DNA of 64,000 nt from Myxocyprinus asiaticus (GCF_019703515.2 NC_059382.1:17909001-17973000), one strand, 5' to 3'; positions 36,385-48,641 are shown, counted from the first letter of the stretch. The notes: generated by a model from the sequence alone, not told the origin. A program made the numbers and translations.

Positions 36385-37573
36385 TCAACCATGATTCTTG
36401 GATCTTAACACACCTTTATCAATCGGCCTATACAATTTACTGAAATGTAATCTGGGATGTTTACCATTCCAAATGAAGGACTTCGCTATGTTATCAAACT
36501 GCTTGAAATAAGAGAGGGGGAAATCTACAGGGACAGATTGTAGCAGGTAGTTGAATTTTGGAATACAATTCATTTTAATAATATTAACCTTCCCAATCAT
36601 AGATAAATGTAATAAAGCCCACCTGTACACATCGCTCGAAACACTTTTTATTAGAGGATCAAAATGGACTCTAACTAAATCACACAAATTTGCTGGGAAT
36701 AAAATGGTCAAATACTTAATGCCCTGTTTGGGCCACTGGAAGGCGCCTGGCTTAAAAGCCGTTACTGGGAAGTATGCTGTCAGAGCCAAAGCTTCGGATT
36801 TAGACCAATTAACTCTGTATCCTGAAAACTTAGAAAAGGAATTAATAATTCTGTGGAGGCAAGGCATAGATCTAGTAGGGTCAGAGACGAATAATAAAAT
36901 ATCATCTTGACACCACACCTGGAAAATCATCCTCCTTACTTATTGTGGCTGCTAATGGTTCCAGGGCAAGACAGAACAATAATGGGGAAAGAGGGCAACC
37001 CTGCCGGGTGACCCTATCCAAAGTGAAATATTCTGAAATTAATCTATTTGTTTGTGAGATGGCAGCGACTGGGGTCTGATCATTCGCCACTGCCCAAATG
37101 ATATTGATGAAATGCCTAATGTTATCAGAAGAGCTTCGGCCCTGAATAAACCCCACCTGAACAATATGTATAAGAGATGTCATAACTTTATTTAATTGGT
37201 TAGCCAAAATTTTGGACAATATTTTAATGTCTAGCTGGATCAGGGAAATTGGATGGTAACTCTTACACTCACTTGGATCTTGTCCTTTTTAAGAATCAGA
37301 CCGGGCTTGTGTTATGGTTGGTGGAAGCTTTCCATTCTTAAATGATTCCATATAAACTTCAAGGAAAAATGGAGCCAGTTCTGTAGCATAAGATCTAAAA
37401 AATTCAGCAGCAAAGCCGTCTGGCCCTGGAGCCTTGCCTGTAGGCAAGGTCTTAATTACCTCACCAAGCTCCTCCAAGGTTATCTCAGAATCAAGAGAAT
37501 TTTTTTGCTCAGTCGTCAGTTTAGGAAGTTCCATTGGTTCCACAAAGTTTCTAATATCTTTATCAGTAGACAA
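36385..37573 (-). pseudogene. LINE2 ORF2 reverse transcriptase, broken
   Basis: The frames are 37289-37573 (KAPGPDGFAAEFFRSYATEL), 36902-37219 (IVQVGFIQGRSSSDNIRHFI; TLDRVTRQGCPLSPLLFCLA) and 36385-36930 (DDILLFVSDPTRSMPCLHRI, then FKQFDNIAKSFIWNGKHPR). Between FPGVV and DDILLF it has the same 32-nt loss as the 12-kb copy in LINE1, removing NKLLLYA and shifting the frame. The RT is therefore inactive. Confidence 0.92.
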
Positions 37574-37646
37574 AGACGTGGAACTCTAGAAATCAAGATA
37601 GAATACTTTAAAAGCATTATTAATATCAATGGCCGAGGTAAATATT

Positions 37647-38710
37647 TCACCACCAACAGATTTCATAGCATCTGCTTTTGCATGGCACTTTTAATATTCC
37701 CTTCCAATTCCATGAATTCTTGTGCTTTGGATTTTTTGGTGAATGAGGCATACTATATGATCCGGCCCATAAGAACCGCCTTAAGTGCCTCCCAAGCCAT
37801 GCCCACAGAGGATACTGAGGACCAGTTGGTCTCCATATAAACATTGATTTCAGCTTTTATCATTTGTTGGAATTCAGGATTTTGCAAAAGAGATACATTA
37901 AAGCGCCAACTATATGATTTCTTTTTCTCCGTATGTGGCAACACCTCTAAACACACCAGGGTGTGATCTGAGACTAAAATGTTTCCAATTGAGCAATCAA
38001 CAACAGACGAAATGAGGGACTTAGATATATATAAAAAAAATTATTCTAGAGTAAATCTTATGGACTGATGAAAAATGTATAGTCCCTACCAGATGGTTTC
38101 AAAAGTCTCCAAATATCTGTAAGACCAAGATTATCCTGTGAAGCATCAATGTTGCTCTAGCGGGCTAGCAGACTTTTGCTTCACTATGATCAAGGACTGA
38201 GTCCATCAAAAGATTAAAGTCTCCTCCCAAGATTAAAGTCTCCCCCAATATTATATCATGAGGGGTGCCAGCGGCTTGCAACATCCCTTCAAGATCTATA
38301 AAAAAGCCCTGATCATCAACATTAGGTGCATAAATATTAGCCAAAATAAGACTTTGCCCCTGAATTTCTGCTAAAACATTAATGACTCTTCCTAATTTAT
38401 CTTTAATCTGTTTGAGACATTTGAATTGTAGATGTTTACTCATCAGTGTAATGACTCCCCTGCTCTTACTTGAGACAGCACTAAAGAAAACCTGTCCACC
38501 CCATATCTTCCCAAATTTTTCAGCTTTCTGCGGGGAAAGATGCATTTCTTGAAGAAACACTATATCATATTTCTTACGCTTAAGAAGAGAAATAACCTTC
38601 CTTCTTTTTATGGGGTGCCCCAACCCATTCACATTCCACGTGGAGAGAGACAATCCACTCATATTAACATTTGACATTTTGATATATGAGAAAAAATAGA
38701 TTGTGTGTGT
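37647..38710 (-). pseudogene. LINE2 ORF2 endonuclease domain and linker
   Basis: The frame 38165-38734 is long and holds MSNVNMSGLSLSTWNVNGLG, YDIVFLQEMHLSPQK (the family's catalytic Glu), KSRGVITLMSKHLQFKC and GGDFNLLMDSVLDHSEAK. A 24-nt local duplication near 38220 repeats AGATTAAAGTCTCC. Downstream parts are scattered in other frames (37647-37956). The domain would nick target DNA; it is frame-broken after the GGDFN motif. Confidence 0.88.
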
Positions 38711-38964
38711 CAAAAACAAAATTATAAAGACCACATTCCAACATTAGAGCAACAAAGAAACACTGAACTTTCCCCAGAACCAAACAAACAGAAAAAAGAA
38801 AAACGTGTGCATTAACCCCTTGCACGACAGCGCCAACTGGCGTCCATCCCTCTAAACTCAAACAGTCCATGTAAGCCTACGAGAGCCTACGCAACACTTT
38901 TGCCATCAGAATCCTCTAGTCCGGTGTTTCTATACAAATTTTGTGCGACAGAATTACAGAACAA

Positions 38965-39455
38965 AAGATAATCTATAAAACCAACTCAAATAAACACAAA
39001 TAAACACAAAGAACGTGTAAATTCATCCATATAACTGTCCCGAAGGTATGTTCCTTCACAAAACAAACTCCAGCTGCTAGGTGGAACCAGCACAATAAAT
39101 AAATAAATGAATAATAATAATAATAGTAAATACATTTTTTTTAAAAAGCCGTTCATTTTCCTCGGACAGTCAAACGGATGTTCAGTGAGCCGGCCTATCC
39201 GGCTGCTACATTAGTGCAACAAATGACCTAATCACTCCAATGTCATGCAAGAAATACTCCAGCCAATAGGAGGCATAAGCACAAAGAACATGCACATTCA
39301 TCCACAACGCTGTCCTGAAGGAGTGTTTTTCCACAAAAACAAACTCCAGCCGTTAGGCCGAACTAGCACAAAAAGAAACAAAAAAGGCGCTCAGTTTCCT
39401 CGAACAGTCAAGTGAATGTTCAGTGAGTCAGGCCCACTCGGCTGCAATGTGAGTA
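38965..39455. repeat. Duplicated inter-ORF segment of LINE2
   Basis: Two units corresponding to those of LINE1 lie at about 38965-39210 and 39225-39455. Each includes CACAAAGAAC(G/A), CTGTCC(C/T)GAAGG and a closing TCAGTGAGYC(A/C)GGCC phrase. Presence in both LINEs shows a family-level duplication. Confidence 0.65.
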
Positions 39456-39686
39456 CCACAAAATAACTTACTCCATTGACTTTATGAAGGACAATGCTTG
39501 CTGTGGGCATGTGAATGTTTTACGGCCATCCTTAGCATCTATTTGTCCGGGAACGTCAGTGCAAAAGCGACCTTTCATTGATGTAGGAGTTTCTTGCATT
39601 CCTTGAATCTATGATGTTTCTCTCTTGATGAATTCGCAAAGTCTGGGAACAAGAAAATGCTGTGGTTTTTCCAAGAAAGCCTTCCT

Positions 39687-39930
39687 TTACTCCTTGCCTC
39701 GAGTAACCACCTCAGTGAATTTCGTCTCCATGGCAGTGATCAATCGACCTATTACAGGAAGATCCTCCAAGTTCAACAATTCTCGCTGAATTTCTCGCAC
39801 TTTACCAGCAAAATCGACTCCCTGGTCCGCGGCCTGCTGCTCAGGGGTGTCAGCTTGAGCATGTAAGTGTCTTTTAATGTCTCCAGAGGCTGAGGATTTT
39901 GAATTCTTTGACATATTGTCTTCTTAGAAC
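39687..39930 (-). pseudogene. LINE2 ORF1 N-terminal fragment
   Basis: The frame 39687-39914 begins MSKNSKSSASGDIKRHLHAQ and continues into the coiled-coil part (VREIQRELLNLEDLPVIGRL, ETKFTEVVTRGKE). The RNA-binding half seen in LINE1 is deleted: sequence jumps near 39705 to the 3' end of ORF1. Confidence 0.82.
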
Positions 39931-40112
39931 AGTTATGGAACATGGTGTATTGAATCTCACCGGTTTATGACAATAATAGTGTTAAAACTAGCAAAGTGCG
40001 CAGAGCTCGCCGTTCACAAGTCCGAACCTTGCATGGCGTCACGTGACCTCCATCTTTGATAATTATTAATTATTGTTAATAACCAAACCCGCTCCTGAAC
40101 GAAGCCCCAACA

Positions 40113-42890
40113 AATACATACAGTCTATTGTGGTGGTGGGGGCAAATGCCCACTTAAGGAAATTATGTGTAGCAGTATTTATATCATTATATCAAAGAAG
40201 TAATTAAAAATGACATTGTATTAAAATTGCAGTTAAAATTGAATTAGTAAAAATAAAAATAGTAATAAATAAAAAATAAAATAAATATAAAAATAAAATG
40301 ATTGACCATACTCTTTTATGTGCTTATACATTTTTATTTGTGCTAATTAATTTTATTAGTTCACTAGCACCAGTGCAAACACCTAAAAAGTTAAGCATAC
40401 ATCCCTGCGTCTTTGGACACAGCACGCCAGGTATGACATCCTTGATGCTATATGGCATTGGCATTAGTTCTTGCTACTCTCTGTGTTAAGTGCATTGTGT
40501 AAGAAAATTCCTACTGACGATATAAACATTTCTCTTGGGAAGGGAGAGAAAGAGAGACAGATCCAGAAAAAGTGAGAAAGAAATAAATAAAAATAGAGGG
40601 AAATAAAGCTCATCAGTCATAAATCTGTTATAGACTTGAGCACGAAGGTGGCTTGGTCTTTTATTATTGGCCATCTCACCAGGCAGGAGAGCAGGAAAAT
40701 TAATGTTGCAGAAATGAGTAGGCCTCAGGCAGAGGTGAACCTGGCATAAAGGTGAAATTTAGCCTGGGCCGCATAGTTCCTTAAGCTGTTTTGACACCTC
40801 TGTCGCTGAACGCTTTGACAGCACTAAATGTCAGAGCTCTTTTACGGAAACTTTGCCTGTCTTTTAGCGCAGCCGTCAAAGACACTGATTCATCCCGACG
40901 TTTATCACCGAGAAGGGCAACATTTGCGGCGAGGAGGTTCAGAGCTGCAAATCAGACATGGGACACAACATGACTTCTTAATCAGGTGAGAAAGGTGACA
41001 GACAATGTACAGACTGGCAGGTCACAAAGTTAAAGGGATAAAGGAGCTTATAAAACAAAAAAGAGAAAAGAATTATTGCTGTTACAGAAGGGTAAATCAA
41101 TGGGGCGAATTTCACTACACAGCTGCACCATATTTGCATGTGGTATTTCAGGGCAAAACCCAGCATGTTATTCACTACCCAACCTCAATCCAGTTTAACC
41201 AGATGCAATCAGCACTGAAATAGCGCTGTGCTGTATTTAAATTAAGTCATTGTCATGCTTTTCAGAGCAAACAGGCCTCCTTTCTATGTAAATTAGGCTC
41301 ATTGTAGATTGTACTTTATTAACGTTACGCTATTACCATCGGCAGAAAGCAGGCGGTAAACCAAATATTACTTAAAAGAGATGTTGGTTTACAGAAACTC
41401 ATCAAATTATGATTAAATGATGGAGAAAACTGGGCATATCTCCAGATGGGCCATGTTGTCAAATGCCAGATCTTGGTGGTCTGCTGCATCTTCCTCAGCC
41501 TAGCACTCAGAAGTGGCCCGCATGTTTGTGAACTGAGGCCTGCAAAAAGTGTTCAGAACAGATTTTGTGGGCACAGACTCTCATTTAATTCAATTTATTT
41601 ATGTACACAGAACGCACTATAAAGCCTGCATTTTTGTGTGTGCTGAAAAAGCAAAATGCATAGCAACGAATAGAAAAGTCTGCAGGTTACATTAGAAATG
41701 TGTTAAAAAGAATATAATTTTATTTTTTAAACTTGACGCACTATCTAAAAAACAAGGCACTCCGATGCAAGACTCAGAAAAAACAGAAGCACAGTGGTCA
41801 AAGATGTCTATCTAGCACGTTTACATAGAAAACAAATAGAAGAACAGTGCAGACCGGCACAAAAAGGCATTTCGTGTGAACGCCCTCTTAGTGTCATACA
41901 GCTCCCCTGAAACATTTAATGTTCTAATCTTGAGCAAATGCAGAGTTGTACTGGACTCAGCATGGCACCATCTCTTTCTGTCAACCCACTGACCCTTTAA
42001 ATGTTAAAGCAATTACCCACAAAGATGTGGAGGATGTAGAGTGCTTTCTACTTGATTGTGGAGCCCTTTCATTTGAAAATCTCCTTTACTCTTATTTACT
42101 TCTTATTTCATGAATGGCTCTATTTTCATCTATCAATCTGGATGGCCTTGTTCACACCTGCAGAATTGTTCAGTCATAAAGCCATGCTTTGACCTTACAT
42201 GACTTCTCTTACTGCGTCGGTCCAGGTCATATTTTTTGGGTGAATTCAAGATGAGAGGGCAGGATTTATTAGCCTGTCAACCTCTTAAAAGAAGCAGCTC
42301 ATTATGAGGAAATTAATTAGCCATTCTCTCAGAGACAGCATGTCCATCTATAATCAGATCTATCTCCTCCGCCACGCCTGTCTAATGAAAATGTTTTCAC
42401 TCTTTCACACCAGACAAGGTGAACCTAGGGATCAAAGAGAATGGGATATCAAAGTGTCACCTTCCAGAACAGGAAGGAATGAAGAAATATCTATGACACA
42501 CTCAGATCCTTTTGAGGAGGGAAAAACCTGTAATGACTAGATTTTACTTTACAACTATTGACCTGTATCAAGATAAATTTCACTCCAAAATCTGTTGGAA
42601 CTGGTTCAACATTTCTAAAAATGGCAAGGGTGAAACTAAAATAAAAATCTGGATGCAGTGAGGTCAAGGTAATTTGGGATTCACTGTATCTGCTTAATGC
42701 CGTACAGGCTGCCATGGTCAAACGACAAGAGAAGAGTGTGAAACAGTCATGACAGGGAACGTCTAGACACATAAAAATAAAATGTTCTCATTTATTACAG
42801 AAATCCAGTTTGTCAGTACACAACCTGCATTTACAGAGCCTTCATAAAGACCTTGCTGACAAATAAGGTCAAAGGATGATTTTGACAGTA
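40113..42890. other. Non-coding DNA with candidate conserved elements
   Basis: No gene is recognised. 40784-40975 contains several TGACAG/CTGTCA-type motifs in balanced, low-repeat sequence and could be a conserved non-coding element. 41270-41350 is similar in style. Conservation was not testable here. Confidence 0.5.
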
Positions 42891-45070
42891 GGGCTGGGCG
42901 ATCTGGCCAAAAATATGATCACGATATTCTTTTTCATATCATTTCGATATCGATATTTATCCCGATATACATTCACATTTGCACATTGCACTTTTATTTT
43001 TTTAGTTTCCAAGTTGGCAGAAGGAAAGAAGAAAAAAATTAAATCCTAAACAGCCAAAGTCTAAACATAGTCTCTACAAAACTGCATTGGGGGCCCAGAG
43101 ACAGCCAAAGCAGTGGTGTCTGAGGGATCTTCTAGTTCTCCCAAAATATTAAAATATTTTATAGAGTTTATCAATCGAGTGCAGTTGGACAGTTGGAAGA
43201 TCATCTGTTTTGTTTTGAAGCATAATGACAGCAGTCCAGAATTTGTTGGAATATTTTTACATTCAAATTATATATTTTTATATTTTTATATTTTTATATT
43301 TCTTGACATTCAGATACACAAGTATGGGGCATAGAAGCCCTTGTGACTGAGGAATGATACTGTATGGGGGTTCAGGGGTATCCCCTGGGAGAAAGTATTT
43401 AGAAAATGTAAAAGTCTGAATGGACCTTTTTTATATTTTCATTAAAGTGAGAAAGAATTGGCTACCAACTAGTCATTTTATTGAATTTCCTTGTCATCCA
43501 TGCCAGAGATGGTAACATCTGATAAATTTTCACAAAATTAGAACAGAAATCTATTTGTTTATGATTAAAGCCTCGTAACATGCTGATGAATAAAGCTAAA
43601 TTTAGAAGGAAAAAACGTTATGGTTTAAAAGCGCTCTGGAACCATGTTAACATATGTGGCGCGGCGGCGGCGCCTCATGTCTACTCATAAGCGCGGAAAA
43701 GAGGCAACACGTGTGGAGCGGGACAAGGCATAAATGAAGCGTGTTCGGTGTTAGAGAAAAATATTCAAGAATACAACACAGAAAGATCAGATCAGCTGTA
43801 CACAGCACTGTAGTTTTGTCGCGCTGCTCACTAGAGACGATGAAAGGGCGCAACCATCGTCATGAAGTATTGCGGACTGGATGAAATCAATCCGGGATCC
43901 GGACCCGGCCGGACCACAGTGACAGGCGTAGCCTAATCTAGCAAGGCAGCTAACATTAGCAACTTCATAGTCTGAGAAAGCCGAACTGCTTGCGTTTTTT
44001 GCGACTCGCATCTGATCGTCTAGATGTAGAAGATCATCGATATCGTGGACTTTTAGTTCAGGTTTGTAATTTATGAAAAAAAATATATACAGGACTTCCG
44101 AACTTGTTTCGCCCATGAGCTCTCACTCACCGATACGTGTGAATGGATGAGTTAGGGGCCATTCATACCGAACGTGTTTTTTGCCCACGTCTGCTATGTT
44201 TTTTCATTGTTTTCCTATGTAAACACGCTGGACGAACGTCCACACCTGCTTCACCATGTCTCACTGTTTCTTCAGTGTCTTACAGGACCGGCACATTTTT
44301 AGACATTGTGTCAAAAACTTCAGGTCTCAAAAATGCAACTCGATACACATGCATTCTGTTATAGTCGTTGCGCTGCGTCTAGATTGTTTTTAGCGCATGC
44401 GTCACTAAGATTTAACGTTCTGAACAAGTTAAGGTTGCAAAGAGGTGACTGTTACAATGTTTAACATTATTCCAGATTATTCTGCACCAAGCAAATTTTC
44501 AGTGCTTGATAAACGGCAATGTTTTTTCTTCTTCTACTCTAGTGTGCTGAGGGGCCACCGTGACTTGTATGTCTACAGTTACAATACTGTTACGAATGTT
44601 GCCTACGATGCTTGCATAAAATACAGCCTTTTGCAACAATGAACAATACACTGCAGCATCAGAATATAAGCTCCAGTTGAAAGTAAACTAAATAAGACCG
44701 AAATATATTACTATTGTATACAACAAATCCTCAAAGTAATAATAATAATTCTGTATCAAATTATAATGACAAACCGGACAACAATAAATAATTGTTGGGT
44801 TATAATAATAATAAATAAAAACTGAATTCCAAAATGTTAGCGAGTGTAGTAAAAAAGAAAAAAATTGTGTTTTGTAAAAATATATGTAAGCAAATATATA
44901 TATATATACAATTTTATGTAATATTTTAAGCAAACATTTTCTAAACGGGTTGGTCGGTTGCTTGGGGCCTCAGAAATCATAAACTCGTACCTGATGGACA
45001 GTCAGAGAAGACCCTGGAAATCTGTTTTTATGTTATGAATTTATGAAAAAATAATAATAATAATAATAAT

Positions 45071-45142
<72 letters not shown>

Positions 45143-45616
45143 TTATTTTATTTTACAATTCATTTATTTTAGATAACAATAAACAGAAAATCCAACGTAA
45201 AAATACGCACACAACACATGCATCAAATTATCCAATATTTAGAGCAGGCTATGCAGGTAGTCAACAGCGCTTTACAAGAATGGCAGAGCAAAGCGTGGAC
45301 ACATAGTGTAATCAAAGGATGTGAAACTGGGACTGGAAAATGGTCAACTTATGTGTTGAGAAACCAACCTCAGGCAAGATGGGCATCATATCATGCATCA
45401 TGTGATAATAGCAATAACAGAAAAATAAAATGTGATTTGTGTACACTTGTTGTCTATTTGTATGGCTTTTGCCCTATATGGAAAACAAATGCAGGGTTGC
45501 GGGAACGGGAGTGGTTGGGAAGGAACTCACTGTGGGCAGACAGTGGGTGAACATGGAGTAAAATTCAGCGGGACATTGGGGTGTGGGGTAAAAACTTATG
45601 GGAGCGGGATGGAAAA
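42891..45616. other. Non-coding DNA with a hAT-like left end
   Basis: TAGGGCTGGGCGATCTGGCC at about 42893 is the start of a very common fish hAT-like repeat, continuing to about 42980 with CACGATATTC and TCGATATCGATATT phrases. I could not find a matching right end. A GC-rich patch with CpGs lies at 43655-43920. No exon is convincing. A (TA)n run closes the stretch at 45076-45138. Confidence 0.45.
45076..45138. repeat. (TA)n microsatellite
   Basis: About 31 TA units, preceded by an AAT run (45051-45076). Confidence 0.95.
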
Positions 45617-45879
45617 AACGTCATAGTTACTGGTGTAACCTCCGTTCCCTGATGGAGGGAGCAAGACATTGTGTCAATGTAGTGACACTAGGGGTCAATC
45701 TTGGGAGCCCGAGACACCTCTGGTCTTTGATAAAAGGCCAATGAAAATTGGCGAGTGGTATTTGCATGCCACTCCCCCCGTAAGGAGCTGGTATGCAACC
45801 ACTCATTCAGGTTTTATGCTGAGGAGCCGATATAAGGTCCGGCCATTTCAGTGGGTAGTTCAGCGTTGTGGCAGGAGGG

Positions 45880-45988
45880 ACACAACGTCTCGTTCCCTCC
45901 ATCAGGGAACGGAGGTTACACCAGTAACCATGATGTTCCCTATCTGTCACTCACTTGATGTTGTGTCGATATACTGACACTAGGGGTC
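45880..45988. repeat. DIRS internal complementary region, copy D
   Basis: Arm 1 (to 45934) is the complement of the left tip TCATAGTTACTGGTG, GTT is at 45935-45937, and arm 2 (CCCTATCTGTCACTCACTTG) is the complement of the right tip. The distinctive ACTGGTG of this copy's tip is mirrored as CACCAGT in the arm, so tip and arm changed together. Confidence 0.9.
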
Positions 45989-46794
45989 CCTATACGAAAT
46001 GCCACAACAGGTTGAACTGTGTTACGTGAACTGGCGGTTTGTGGTGGGCAGACTGCTGTGTGCCTCATAGCCAGCGCACCAGGTCAACACGTAACCTCCC
46101 CCAACATAGTTATGAGTGTCGAACGGCCCTTTTTGGGGACAAGTCGACTACCCAAAGATAGAGACAGGCTTAACTCAGTCGTGGCCTCTTTTCCCCTTCT
46201 CTTTTTCCACTCCCTAAAAAAGAAGGGGGATTATCCGACTGGGCCGCCAGGTCTAGTCGGGGGGTGTCCCTCCCAAGGGGAAGACACTGCGGAGACCACA
46301 CCTCGCCCAAAGAGAGGGGGGGATATTTAAGTGGAAGAATACGTCACATGGTCTTTCCAACCATGTGGAGAGCCTTCAAGGTAGATCCTGCCCAATGGGG
46401 GAGGAGTTACTACAAACATGGAGACTGGGGCAGAGGGGCTCTGCCCAAGGAAGACACAGTTTGCCAACAGGGAAACGAACTAGCGGAAGATATATATCGC
46501 ATGGGGTTAGCCTTAAAGGGAACCACCACATACGGAGCACCTACTACAGAACAGGGCTCTTAGTTAGCGCGTGTACTGGGCCGGCAGCGAGTCTCTCCGA
46601 AAACTCGACTGTCACAGGGCTTGGAGGAAGTCATCCAGGGAACAAAGTTTGTGAACACTACTGGGAATTAACGGCGCATGTCTTCAGCTCCAAGGGAGGT
46701 GGAAGGCGCTATGTGCAAGCGATACACCCGGCCGGCTATCCCGGGCTTATCTGCTTGTGTTGCGTGCCACTACCTGGGATGAAACCGGTTTCAC

Positions 46795-47729
46795 CTAGAG
46801 GTTGTAGAACCTTGCAAAGGTGTTGGGTGTTGCCCAGCCTGCTGCTCTGCAAATGTCTGTTAGAGAGGCACCTCTGGCCAGGGCCCAGGAAGCCGCTACA
46901 CCTCGGGTAGAATGAGCTCGTAGCCCTACCGGGGGCGGCATGTTCTGGGTGAGATATGCCATAGTTATGGCATCAATGAGCCAGTGGAGACAGCGCTTCC
47001 TTTCCGCTGTGCACCAAAGCAGACAAAGAGCTGCTCAGAGATTCTAAAGCTCTGCATGCAATCCAAATAGATGCATAAACCGCACACCGGACACAGCAAC
47101 GACAGGGCTGGGTCTGCCTCCTCCTGGGGCAGCGCTTGCAGGTTCACCACCTGGTCCCTAAAAGGGGTGGTGGGAACCTTGGGCACATAACCCGGTCGGG
47201 GTCTCAGGATCACGTAAGAGTAGCCCGGACCGAACTCCAGGCACGTTTTGCTGACAGAGAACGCTTGCAGGTCACCTACCCTCTTGATGGAAGTGAGCGC
47301 AGTCAGGAGGGCAGTCTTCAAAGAGAGTGCCTTAAGCTCGGCTGACTGCAAAGGCTCAAAGGGGGCTCTCTGTAGACCCTGAAGAACTACGGAGAGATCC
47401 TATGAGGGAACGAGGCACGGTCTGGAGGGATTCAGCCTCCTGGTGCCTTTTAGGAACCTGATGATCAGGTCGTGCTTCCCTAAGGACTTACTGTCGACTG
47501 CGTCGTGGTGTGCTGCTATGGCAGCAATGTTCACCTTCAAGGTGGAAGGGGACAGCCTCCCTTCCAACCTCTCCTGCAGGAAGGAAAGCACTGATCTGAC
47601 TGCACATCTCTGGGGGTCTTCGTGTCGGGAAGAGCACCACTTAGCGAATAGACGCCACTTAAAGGCATACAGGCACCTCGTAGAGGGGGCCCTAGCCTGA
47701 GTGATCATGTTTCTGCTTAGGTCTTCCAT
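46795..47729 (-). pseudogene. Tyrosine recombinase of DIRS copy D
   Basis: The N-terminal core-binding domain starts MEDLSRNMITQARAPSTRCL at 47729 and runs to a TAG near 47400 (copy E has Trp there). The catalytic domain continues in frame: LTSIKRVGDLQAFS with the first Arg, VPKVPTTPFRDQV, CGLCIYLDCMQS. Near 47000 a loss of about 13 nt shifts the frame. The final block then reads HSTRGVAASWALARGAS, CRAAGWATPNTFARFYNL, so His-x-x-Arg, Trp and the nucleophilic Tyr are all present. The enzyme would integrate circular element DNA; here it is broken by one nonsense codon and one frameshift but keeps all catalytic residues. Confidence 0.92.
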
Positions 47730-48130
47730 GTCCCATCCAGGGACCAGACATGGAGATTCCAGAGGTCAGGGCGTGGGTGCCAGAGGGTGCCCCATCCCTG
47801 AGAAAGAAGGTCCTTCCTCAGGGGAATTCGCCAGGGGGGAGCTGTTGCGAGGAGCGTGAGGTCTGAGAACCACGTCTGGGTGGGCCAGTAGCGTGCTACC
47901 AGGACGACCTGCTCCTCGTCCTCCCTGACCTTGCACAGGGTCTGTGCAAGCAGGCTCACTGGGGGAAACGCATATTTGTGTAGGCCAGGGGGCCAGCTGT
48001 GTGCCAGCGCGTCTATGCCGAGGGGAGCCTTGGTGAGGGCGTACCAGAGTGGGCAGTGGGAGGATTCTTGGGAGGTAAACAGGTCCACCTGTGCCCATCT
48101 GAATCGACTCCAAATCAGCTGGACCACCTA
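47717..48130 (-). CDS. Post-RNase H domain of DIRS copy D pol
   Basis: An open frame of 136 aa beginning within pol: QLIWSRFRWAQVDLFTSQES, LWYALTKAPLGIDALAHSWP, YAFPPVSLLAQTLCKVREDE, then VVLVARYWPTQTWFSDL and PLRKDLLSQGWGTL. The segment follows RNase H in vertebrate DIRS-type pol proteins. DIRS elements are described as carrying a methyltransferase-like domain in this position; I cannot confirm catalytic motifs here. Its stop (47717) overlaps the recombinase start (47729) in a different frame, the overlapping-ORF arrangement typical of DIRS. It is open but belongs to a dead element. Confidence 0.6.
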
Positions 48131-48500
48131 AGGGTGGAGTCTCCACTCTCCCCTGAGGGAAACCTGCTGTGACAGCGCATCCGCTGTAGTGTTGAGGTTG
48201 CCCGGGATGTGAGTGGCTCGCAGCAACTTGAAGTGCTGCTGACTCCGGAGGAGGAGACGGCGGGCGAGTTGTGACATACAACGAGAGCGCAGACCGCCTT
48301 GGCGGTTGACATGCTACCAATGCCGTGCTGACCGTCCGAACTAACACATGCTTGCCCTGGATCAACGGCCGAAACCTCCGCAGGGTGAGCAGAATTGCCA
48401 ATAACTCGAGGCAGTTGATGTGCCAATGCAGTCGCGGGCCCATCCAGAGGCCGGCGGCTGCGTGCCCGTTGCAAACAGTGCAACGGATTGGAAAGCGCGA
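48131..48500 (-). pseudogene. RNase H of DIRS copy D, damaged
   Basis: VCNGHAAAGLWMGPRLHWHI and NCLELLAILLTLRRFRPLIQ are recognisable, with the family's Glu in CLELLA. Where copy E reads RMDNTATVAYIN, this copy reads RTVSTALVA, so the third active-site Asp is Val. The first Asp (TDAS in copy E) is lost by the deletion at 48487. RNase H would remove the RNA strand after cDNA synthesis; this one cannot. Confidence 0.85.
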
Positions 48501-48641
48501 GCCACGCGTCCAAATTCCGCTCGAGGGGGACCAAGGGGACAACGTCATCGGACATACCTGCAGGTGGGGCCTCACAGCGGGGTGGAGCATGAGGTGCCAC
48601 AGCACGTCGTGGCCGTGCTGAGTCTAGGGACATCGAAGCAC

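Larger units (their letters stand above)
32484..40051 (-). mobile_element. L1/Tx1-clade LINE insertion 2, split by DIRS copy C
   Basis: It has the same orientation and family as LINE1. The flanking direct repeat is 17 nt with one mismatch (32467-32483 and 40052-40068, both starting ATCTTTGAT), a strong target-site duplication. The 3' part (32484-33083) is cut by DIRS C, and the rest resumes at 36376 in register with LINE1 position about 9651. Just after the resumption, about 850 nt of ORF2 C-terminal region is deleted near 36412. ORF2 and ORF1 remnants follow. Confidence 0.92.
30636..40112 (+). mobile_element. Long LTR-like element split by LINE2
   Basis: The ends are an inverted repeat, TGTTGGGCC at 30636 and AGCCCCAACA ending 40112, with weak 4-bp flanks (GATA and AATA). 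Excluding LINE2 (32484-40068) the element is about 1.9 kb, long for an LTR. Inside are an inverted CCAAT box (ATTGG 30848-30852) and a TATA box (TATATAA 30901-30907) about 50 bp apart, a GC-rich 5' part and a poly-A signal CAATAAAC near 32119, so it is laid out like U3-R-U5 on the plus strand. No gag, pol or env gene is present. A solo LTR of an endogenous retrovirus-like element fits best; the family is not identified. Confidence 0.55.

Noticed and set aside
2948..40051. A segmental duplication making the Tc1-LINE order at 3-16 kb and 29-40 kb
   Set aside because: The DNA between and outside the elements does not match, and each LINE has its own target-site duplication, so separate insertions are more likely.
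43655..44116. CpG-rich patch with open frames on the minus strand, considered as a host first exon
   Set aside because: No recognisable protein domain or convincing splice sites, and it lies next to a hAT-like end, so it may be transposon 5' sequence.
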